Made by a program: the position numbers and the translations under genes. Below the pieces are notes generated by a model. It was given only the letters and a program-made list of their open reading frames with translations. It searched no databases and was not told the DNA's origin. A stretch of DNA of 41,436 nucleotides from Defluviicoccus sp. GTDB lineage: Bacteria > Pseudomonadota > Alphaproteobacteria > MPNO01. Of the stretch, positions 35,704 to 41,436 are shown one piece after another. How positions within the stretch are numbered: the first letter of the stretch is position 1; every line of letters begins with the position of its first letter. The stretch spans positions 1-41,436 of the forward strand of contig JAPPIT010000196.1 of the NCBI GenBank assembly GCA_028820505.1, given 5' to 3'.

Positions 35704-37281
35704 CTATCCGCCCTCCCCGCCCTTGCCTTCGATCCACATCTCGCGCAGCGCGTCCCGCTTGATCTTGCCGCGGTCGGATTTCGGCAGGGTGTCGGCGAAC
35801 AGCACCGCCTTGGGGCGTTTGAACGCCGGCAGGCAGGCCGCGCAATGCGCGCCGACCGCGTCTTCGTCGATCGCCCGGCCGGGCTTGGCGACCACGTAGC
35901 AGACGACCTCCTCGCCGTAGATCGGGTCCGGCACGCCGACGGCGGCGGCTTCGAGGATGTCGTCGTGGCGCATCAGCACATGGTCGATCTCCAGCGGGGC
36001 GATGTTCACCCCGCCCCGGATGATCAGGTCCTTGGTCCGCCCGGTGACCCGGACGAAACCGTCCTCGTCCATGACGGCGAGATCGCCGGTCTTGAGGCGC
36101 GCGCGGGCGCGGTCCTCCCACTCTCCGTCGGGCGAGATGGTGGCGATGCTGGTCTGCGGCCCGCCGACGCTGACCTCGCCCTCGACACCGGGCGGGCACG
36201 GCTTGCCGTCCGCATCGACGATCGCGAACTCCTGGTGCCTGGCGGGCGGACCGACGGTGCCCATCCGCCTCAGATCGTGCCGGTTGCCGCAGATCCATCC
36301 GGCCTCGGACATGCCGTAGAGCTGGAGCAGGGTGACGCCGTACATCTCCTCGAACCTGCGCCACTGGTCGGGGCTGAGCGGCGCAGTCGAGCACGTCATC
36401 AGCCGCAGCGTCGGCACGTCCTCCGCGGTAATCCCGGCGGGCTCGTTGAGCAGCATGTTGACCACCGTCGGAACGCCCGCGGCGAAGGTGATGCCGCGCT
36501 CGCGGATCCAGTCGAAGAAACGCCCGTGCGAGAAGCGGCGGGCGATATGCATGGTGAGCCCGGTCTGCAGGAACGGCATGAGGCTCAGGATCTGCGCCGA
36601 GTTCCACCCGAAGGACCGGTATTCGAGGGTGCGGTCGTCCGCCGTGAGCCCCAGCATGTCGAGCGTCGACAGCCCGCTCAGCCAGTAGGCGGTGTGGTCG
36701 AAGACGACGCATTTGGGCTTCGACGTGGTGCCGGAGGTGCAGAAGATCGCGGCGATGTCGGAGATCCCGTTCGCGGTCCCGACCTCGGGCGAAGCCGGCA
36801 CGTCGCGCAGACGCGCGAAGAATCCCTCCTCCCCGTCGTCGTTCCAGTCCCCGAAGATTTCACGGCGCGGTCCCGGGCCGACGCCCATCGCGTCGGCGTC
36901 GAGCGCTTCGTGGACGAAGGTCAGGCGGGGCCCGATGTTGGCGAGGAGTTCGCCGACATGGGCTTCGTTCATCTCCACGTTGAGCGGGCAGACGATCGCG
37001 CCGAGGCGCCAGATGCCGAGCCAGAGGATGAGCTTCTCCAGGCTCTCCTCCGAAAGCAGCCCCACCCTGTCGCCCGGCCCGATACCCCTCGCGGCGAGGA
37101 ACCCGGCGACCCGGTTGGCGGTCTCGTGGAGCCCAGCGAAGTCGATGCTCCGGCCGGTGTCGAGGTCCACGATGGCGGTCTTGCCCGGATGGCGGTCCCG
37201 GTAGCGTTCGAGCAACGTCGCGATCGGTTCGATCGGAAGCGCGAGATCGTGCGCGCGCGTGCTTCGGTCGCTCAACGCCAT
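35704..37281 (-). CDS. AMP-dependent acyl-CoA ligase (class I adenylate-forming enzyme)
   Basis: This 525-residue enzyme activates a carboxylic acid with ATP and CoA through an acyl-adenylate. Visible are the A3 P-loop TSGTTSKPK (182-190), A5 YGMSEAG, A7 KTGDLAVMDEDGFVRVTGR, A8 KDLIIRGGVNIAPLEID and the A10 lysine in SDRGKIKRD (about Lys506). Length is that of medium-chain or aryl-CoA ligases. ATG 37281 has a GAGAGG site and lies 10 bases after the psuG stop. It may supply CoA thioesters alongside the CaiB-type enzyme. The substrate is unknown. Confidence 0.93.
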   Translation of the reverse strand: MALSDRSTRAHDLALPIEPIATLLERYRDRHPGKTAIVDLDTGRSIDFAGLHETANRVAGFLAARGIGPGDRVGLLSEESLEKLILWLGIWRLGAIVCPLNVEMNEAHVGELLANIGPRLTFVHEALDADAMGVGPGPRREIFGDWNDDGEEGFFARLRDVPASPEVGTANGISDIAAIFCTSGTTSKPKCVVFDHTAYWLSGLSTLDMLGLTADDRTLEYRSFGWNSAQILSLMPFLQTGLTMHIARRFSHGRFFDWIRERGITFAAGVPTVVNMLLNEPAGITAEDVPTLRLMTCSTAPLSPDQWRRFEEMYGVTLLQLYGMSEAGWICGNRHDLRRMGTVGPPARHQEFAIVDADGKPCPPGVEGEVSVGGPQTSIATISPDGEWEDRARARLKTGDLAVMDEDGFVRVTGRTKDLIIRGGVNIAPLEIDHVLMRHDDILEAAAVGVPDPIYGEEVVCYVVAKPGRAIDEDAVGAHCAACLPAFKRPKAVLFADTLPKSDRGKIKRDALREMWIEGKGGEGG

Positions 37282-37291
37282 TCTTTTCCTC

Positions 37292-38239
37292 TCAACGGTC
37301 CGGTTGCTGGTGCGGCGCATTTTCCTCGCCGAGCCCGGCGAGCGCCACCGCGATCCCGGCGGCAACGCCCGCGTTGTTGACGAGCAGCGCGGCGTTCGCG
37401 TCGAGGCTTGCGCCGCCGGTCGCCTCGGCCACCCGGTCGAGCAGATACGGGGTCAGGTCCTTGCCGCCGATCCCCGCCGCCCGCGCGTCGCGGATCGCGC
37501 CCTCGATCGCCCGCTCGATCCGCTCCGGCTCGAGCGCCTCCCCTTCCGCCAGCGGATTGGCGAAGACGATCCCGGCGGTGAGGCCGAGCGTGCGCTGGGC
37601 CGCGATCAGCCGCGCCGCCGCCCCGGCGTCGTCGACCCGGTGGGGAACTTCAATACCGCTTTCCCGCATGTAGAAGGCGGGCAGCGTATCGGTGCCGTAA
37701 CCGACCACCGGCACGCCCCGGGTTTCGAGATATTCCATCGTCCGCGGCAGGTCGAGGATCGATTTCGCGCCCGCGCACACCACGGCGACCGGCGTGCGGC
37801 CGAGCTCTTCCAGGTCGGCGGAAACGTCGAGCGTATCCTCGACGCCCCGGTGGACGCCGCCGATCCCGCCGGTGGCGAAGACGGGGATGCCGGCCCGCGC
37901 GGCCGCGATCATGGTCGCCGCCACCGTGGTGGCCCCGTCGCGCCCGGCGGCGGCGGCCGCGGCGAGATCGCGCCGGCTCACCTTCATCACCCCCGCTCCG
38001 GTCGCCAGGCGTTCCACCTCCGCCCGTGCGAGCCCGACCGTCACGATCCCGGAGAGAACGCCGACGAAGGCCGGAAGCGCGCCGCGTTCCCGGACCGCGC
38101 GATCGAGACCTGCCGCCACGTCGAGCGATCGCGGCAGCGGAAAGCCGTGCGCCACCGCCGTGGTCTCCAGCGCGACCACGGGTGCCCCCGCGGCGACGGC
38201 TTCGCGGACCTCTTCGGCGATCGCAAACACCGGTTCCAT
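37292..38239 (-). CDS. psuG: Pseudouridine-5'-phosphate glycosidase
   Basis: This 315-residue enzyme cleaves the C-glycosidic bond of pseudouridine 5'-phosphate to uracil and ribose 5-phosphate. The family blocks are VALETTAVAHGFP with Glu25, GVMKVSRRDL with Lys86, FATGGIGGVHRG, SADLEELGRTPVAVVCAGAKSI with Lys159, and PVVGYGTDTLPAFY. The usual partner kinase PsuK is not in the window. Instead a CoA ligase follows after 10 bases. It is divergent from TRAP system 4 across 164 bases. Confidence 0.93.
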   Translation of the reverse strand: MEPVFAIAEEVREAVAAGAPVVALETTAVAHGFPLPRSLDVAAGLDRAVRERGALPAFVGVLSGIVTVGLARAEVERLATGAGVMKVSRRDLAAAAAAGRDGATTVAATMIAAARAGIPVFATGGIGGVHRGVEDTLDVSADLEELGRTPVAVVCAGAKSILDLPRTMEYLETRGVPVVGYGTDTLPAFYMRESGIEVPHRVDDAGAAARLIAAQRTLGLTAGIVFANPLAEGEALEPERIERAIEGAIRDARAAGIGGKDLTPYLLDRVAEATGGASLDANAALLVNNAGVAAGIAVALAGLGEENAPHQQPDR

Positions 38240-38305
38240 GCCTGGAAGGTAGCAGCAGCAGCCACCGCCCCGCCATCGGGCGCGGCCGGGCGCGCGGCCT
38301 GCCGG

Positions 38306-38334
38306 TTGAACCGCCCGATTCGCGCCGATAGCAT
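38306..38334 (+). promoter_or_regulatory. Sigma-70-type promoter for TRAP operon 4
   Basis: TTGAAC (38306-38311), a 17-base spacer and TAGCAT (38329-38334) lie about 70 bases before the dctP ATG. The -35 hexamer and spacing equal those proposed for greA. Prediction by eye only. Confidence 0.5.
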
Positions 38335-38403
38335 GGCCAGGGATTTGAGAATCGATCGGCTGGACCGGAGTCCTCCGCCTAGCCGGCCGGACAGGGAGGA
38401 AAA

Positions 38404-39438
38404 ATGAGAACCGTTGCGAAGATTTCGCTACCGCTGGGCGCCGCTTGCTTGCTGCTCGCCGCCGTACCCGCGCAGGCGGAGACCAAGATCCTGTTCAACT
38501 ACTTCGTGCCGCCCAAGCACCCGCTCAAGGTCGGCATCATCGACAACTGGTCGAAGCGGGTCACCGAGACCAGCAAGGGCCGCATCACGGTGAGCTACCC
38601 GGCCAAGACGCTGGCCCCGGCGCCGCGCCAGTGGAAGATGGTGACGTCCGGGATCGCCGATGCGACGGTGATGTACAACAATTTCGAGCGCAAGCGGCTG
38701 TCGCTGGATCAAGTGGGCACGCTGCCCTTCAGCATAACCGACGCGTCCTCGACGGCGACGGCGCTGTGGCGCACCCACAAGAAATATTTCGAGGCCAAGA
38801 GCCAGTACAAGGGCGTCAAGTTCCTCGGCTACGTCATGCACGGGGGCGGTGTATTTTTCAGCCTCAAGGATCCCATTACCTCGGTTGCCGACCTGAAGAA
38901 GATGAAGATGAGGGTTCCCCCGGGCGACGTCGCCAAGGCGATCGCCAGGACCGGGGCGGCGGTGGTGCCGACACCGGGGGTCAAGGCGTTCGACGTGGTG
39001 TCGAAGGGAATCGTCGACGGGCTGATCTTCCCCATCGGCGACGTCGAGAAGCTCAAGATGACGCCCTACGTCAAGCATCTCACCAAGGTGCCGGGCAAGG
39101 TCTACGGGGCGGTGTTCTCTCTCTATATGAACCAGAAGGTCTGGGACAAGCTGTCGAAGGAAGACAAGGCGGTCGTCGACGCGGCGTCGGGCGAGAAGAT
39201 CTCGATGGACTCCAACAACTGGGGCAATTTCGACATCGAGGCCGAGAAGATCTACCGCAAGAAGGGGATCGGCATTCACGAAGCCAGCGCGGAGTTCACC
39301 GCGGACCTCAAGAAGCTCTGGGCCTATCAGGACGAGACGTGGATCGAGACGGCGAACAAGGCGGGCGTCGACGGACGGGCCGCGCTCGACTTCTACCGCG
39401 CCGAGTCGCAGAGAATTTACAAGGCCACCCAGAACTAG
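38404..39438 (+). CDS. TRAP transporter solute-binding protein DctP (system 4)
   Basis: This is a 344-residue periplasmic binding protein with signal peptide (cleavage after AQA near 25). The candidate ligand arginine is in MKMRVPPG (Arg170). The SKGIVDGLIFPIGD block is distinct from the ALERG block of DctP 1 and 3, so this transporter belongs to another subgroup. A strong AGGGAGGA ribosome site precedes the ATG. It is first of a complete dctP-Q-M operon with a promoter at 38306-38334. Confidence 0.95.
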   Translation: MRTVAKISLPLGAACLLLAAVPAQAETKILFNYFVPPKHPLKVGIIDNWSKRVTETSKGRITVSYPAKTLAPAPRQWKMVTSGIADATVMYNNFERKRLSLDQVGTLPFSITDASSTATALWRTHKKYFEAKSQYKGVKFLGYVMHGGGVFFSLKDPITSVADLKKMKMRVPPGDVAKAIARTGAAVVPTPGVKAFDVVSKGIVDGLIFPIGDVEKLKMTPYVKHLTKVPGKVYGAVFSLYMNQKVWDKLSKEDKAVVDAASGEKISMDSNNWGNFDIEAEKIYRKKGIGIHEASAEFTADLKKLWAYQDETWIETANKAGVDGRAALDFYRAESQRIYKATQN

Positions 39439-39453
39439 AGCGGCTTCCAGCCG

Positions 39454-39972
39454 ATGTCGGACGAAGGGATCGGGCCGGACGCTGACGACGTCTGGCCCGA
39501 CGGCCCGTTCGAGGCCGTCCTGATGGCGATCGTCGGGACGACGATCTTCCTGATGATGGCGATCACTTTCGTCGACGTCGCCGGCCGGTACCTCTTCAAC
39601 GCGCCGATCCCCGGCGGTTTCGAGTTGATCGAGTTCCTGATGCCGCTTTCGATCTTCGCCGGCCTGCCGATCATCACCCGGCACCGGACGCATATCGTGG
39701 TGAGCATCTTCGACCGCTGGTTCCGCGGCGGGATCGGCGAGATGCGCCGGCTGGTCGTGGACGGCGGCTCTCTGGCGGTGGTCGCGTTCATCGCCGAACG
39801 CATGTGGAGCCAGGGGGACGGGCTCGCGGAGGCGCAGATCGAGTCGGGCTACCTCGAATGGCCGGTGGCGCCCGCCGCCTATGCGATCAGCGTCCTCAGC
39901 GTCGTGACCTGCGTGGTCCTGGTCCTGATGCTGGTTCACGACGTGAAGACGATGCTGGCCCGGCGCGCGTGA
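39454..39972 (+). CDS. TRAP transporter small permease DctQ (system 4)
   Basis: This 172-residue small TRAP subunit has four hydrophobic segments. The family core is DVAGRYLFNAPIPGGFELIEFLM in pattern, then LPIITRHRTHIVVSIF. It begins 15 bases after dctP and ends 13 bases before dctM. The acidic N-terminal 20 residues are likely cytoplasmic. Confidence 0.92.
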   Translation: MSDEGIGPDADDVWPDGPFEAVLMAIVGTTIFLMMAITFVDVAGRYLFNAPIPGGFELIEFLMPLSIFAGLPIITRHRTHIVVSIFDRWFRGGIGEMRRLVVDGGSLAVVAFIAERMWSQGDGLAEAQIESGYLEWPVAPAAYAISVLSVVTCVVLVLMLVHDVKTMLARRA

Positions 39973-39985
39973 CGGGACCGGGCGG

Positions 39986-41281
39986 ATGACCGAATCCCTC
40001 ATCGGCTTCGCGATCCTGCTGCTCATGGTGTTCCTGGGCTTTCCGCTCGGCTTCGCCATGGTGGCGGTCGGCTTCGTCGGGTTCGGGCTGGTGCGCGGCT
40101 GGGAGCCGGCGCTGGAGACGGTGGGCCAGCTGATCCTCGATTTCTCGATGAGCTATTCCTTCTCGGTGCTGCCGCTGTTCGTATTGATGGGGGCGTTCGT
40201 CTACCGCGCGGCGTTGTCGGAGGACCTCTACGACGCCTCCAACGCCTGGCTCGGCCACTACAAGGGCGGGCTCGCGATGGCGACCGTCGCCGCCTGCGGC
40301 GGGTTCAGCGCGGTCTCGGGAAGCTCGGTGGCGACGGCGGCGACCATGGCCAAGGTCGCCATGCCGTCGATGCGGCGCTACCGCTACAACGAGAACCTCG
40401 CCGCCGGCACCATTGCCGCGGGCGGCACGATGGGCATCCTGATTCCGCCCTCGATCGCGCTGGTCATCTACGGAATCATCGTCGAGGAGGATGTCGGCAA
40501 GCTGTTCATCGCCGGCATCGTCCCGGGGATCATCACCATCGCCCTCTACATCTTCGTCATCAAGGTGCTGATCACCTTCCGCCCCTCGCTCGGGCCGCGC
40601 GGGCCGTGGACGCCGTGGAAGGAGCGTTTCCTCGCGCTGAAGGGCGTCTGGGGCATGATCGCCCTGTTCCTGCTGGTGCTGGGCGGCATCTATCTCGGCG
40701 TCTTTACGCCGACCGAGGCAGGCGGCATCGGCGCGGTCGGCGCGGTCGCCTTCGCGGTCTCGCGCAGGAAGATGGGCTGGCGCGGGTTCTGCAGCGCGCT
40801 GATCGAAGCCGGCCAGACCACTGCCATGGTGTTCAGCGTCGCCTTCGGCGCCATCATCCTGTCCAACTTCATGAACATCTCGGGCATGCCCAATCAGATC
40901 GTCGATTGGGTCAACTCGCTCGAGATCGCCCCGATCACCGTGGTCCTGGTGATCTGCCTGATCTACATCGCGCTGGGCTGCGTGTTCGAGGGCATCGGCA
41001 TGATCCTGCTGACCGTGCCGATCTTCTTCCCCGTCGTTCAGAGCCTCGGGTTCGACCTGATCTGGTTCGGCATCGTCGTCATCATGGTGACCGAGATCAG
41101 CCTGATCACGCCGCCCATCGGGATGAACGTGTTCGTGCTCAAGACCATCATGCCGGAGATGTCGCTCTGGGGCATTTTCGCCGGAATCAGCCCCTTCTTC
41201 GTCGCCGACGTGATCCGCCTGCTGCTGATCGTGTTCATACCGGGGCTGACGCTCTATTTGCCGAGCCTGATGGGTGGATAA
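39986..41281 (+). CDS. TRAP transporter large permease DctM (system 4)
   Basis: This is a 431-residue polytopic large TRAP subunit. Blocks are LPLFVLMGAFVYRAALSEDLY, GFSAVSGSSVATAATMAKVAMPSM and GTMGILIPPSIALVIYGI in pattern, PTEAGGIGAVGA, and TPPIGMNVFVLK at the C-terminus. It belongs to the more common DctM subgroup and differs from systems 1-3. It closes a complete transporter operon. The 155 bases after it hold only palindromic repeat sequence. Confidence 0.95.
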   Translation: MTESLIGFAILLLMVFLGFPLGFAMVAVGFVGFGLVRGWEPALETVGQLILDFSMSYSFSVLPLFVLMGAFVYRAALSEDLYDASNAWLGHYKGGLAMATVAACGGFSAVSGSSVATAATMAKVAMPSMRRYRYNENLAAGTIAAGGTMGILIPPSIALVIYGIIVEEDVGKLFIAGIVPGIITIALYIFVIKVLITFRPSLGPRGPWTPWKERFLALKGVWGMIALFLLVLGGIYLGVFTPTEAGGIGAVGAVAFAVSRRKMGWRGFCSALIEAGQTTAMVFSVAFGAIILSNFMNISGMPNQIVDWVNSLEIAPITVVLVICLIYIALGCVFEGIGMILLTVPIFFPVVQSLGFDLIWFGIVVIMVTEISLITPPIGMNVFVLKTIMPEMSLWGIFAGISPFFVADVIRLLLIVFIPGLTLYLPSLMGG

Positions 41282-41327
41282 AACCTGTGCGTTTGGATCG
41301 GACCGACGTTACCCCTGCCGCCTCACC

Positions 41328-41355
41328 GTCATGGTCGGCCTTCGCCGACCATGAC
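41328..41355. repeat. Palindromic intergenic repeat, copy B, with a further partial copy at the edge
   Basis: The 12-bp stem GTCATGGTCGGC/GCCGACCATGAC is identical to copy A; the loop is CTTC instead of CTAC, and the flanks CACC and AAGAG also match. At 41388-41398 the motif CCGTCATGGTC recurs but then diverges, perhaps a degenerate arm continuing past the window. Confidence 0.85.
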
Positions 41356-41436
41356 GGAAGAGAACGGATGAAGCGGTTCCGACTAAACCGTCATGGTCTC
41401 GGCGGTACTGAGCCACCCCGTGGCATGAAACTCGGG

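Noticed and set aside
35569-35762. Extra small frames between the NTF2-like and CoA-ligase genes
   Set aside because: They are shadows reading through the palindromic repeat, with no ribosome site or conserved pattern.

Overview
The window is a GC-rich bacterial chromosome segment. The core genes point to an alphaproteobacterium, perhaps Rhodospirillales-like: a GatB/YqeY-dnaG-rpoD block, a divergent greA, and a sigma-70 factor with a long acidic non-conserved region. I infer this from gene order and protein character and cannot place it more precisely. Genes are densely packed, and I see no integrase, transposase, prophage or CRISPR array.

Layout, left to right. (1) 73-5697: a metallo-beta-lactamase-fold hydrolase, a TRAP solute-binding protein (system 1, + strand), then on the minus strand its probable DctQ-DctM membrane pair leading into a Rieske oxygenase. 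(2) 5751-10627: a CAT-anticodon tRNA, an alpha/beta hydrolase overlapping a PlsB-like acyltransferase, and a large LysM envelope protein. (3) 10620-14064: DctQ-DctM of TRAP system 2 followed by an Old Yellow Enzyme-type flavin oxidoreductase. (4) 14218-19288: the housekeeping block rpoD, dnaG and yqeY (minus) with greA (plus). (5) 19314-25220: an amidase/cysteine hydrolase/short-chain dehydrogenase operon, divergent from a UbiD-like decarboxylase/MDR oxidoreductase/bioD operon. (6) 25289-29356: a ProU-type ABC importer (binding protein, permease, ATPase) and two small exported proteins of unknown role. (7) 29357-35067: a minus-strand run encoding a Rieske oxygenase, a CaiB/BaiF CoA-transferase, an orphan acetone-carboxylase-gamma-like protein and a complete TRAP system 3. 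(8) 35194-38239: an NTF2-like protein, an AMP-dependent acyl-CoA ligase and a PsuG-type glycosidase. (9) 38404-41281: complete TRAP system 4. The right edge holds copies of a short palindromic repeat.

How it works together (inference): three of the four TRAP transporters sit in probable operons with a redox enzyme (Rieske, OYE, Rieske plus CoA-transferase). Together with the CoA ligase, the UbiD-like decarboxylase and the amidases, this looks like machinery for importing, activating and degrading small organic acids and amides, possibly aromatic. No substrate can be read from sequence alone. No transcriptional repressor or activator and no ferredoxin/reductase partner for the Rieske enzymes lies in the window.

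The best candidates for something undescribed are the Rieske/CoA-transferase/gamma-subunit/TRAP cluster (29357-35067), with its zinc-ribbon gamma protein carrying an unusual basic tail, and the pair of secreted proteins at 28355-29356.
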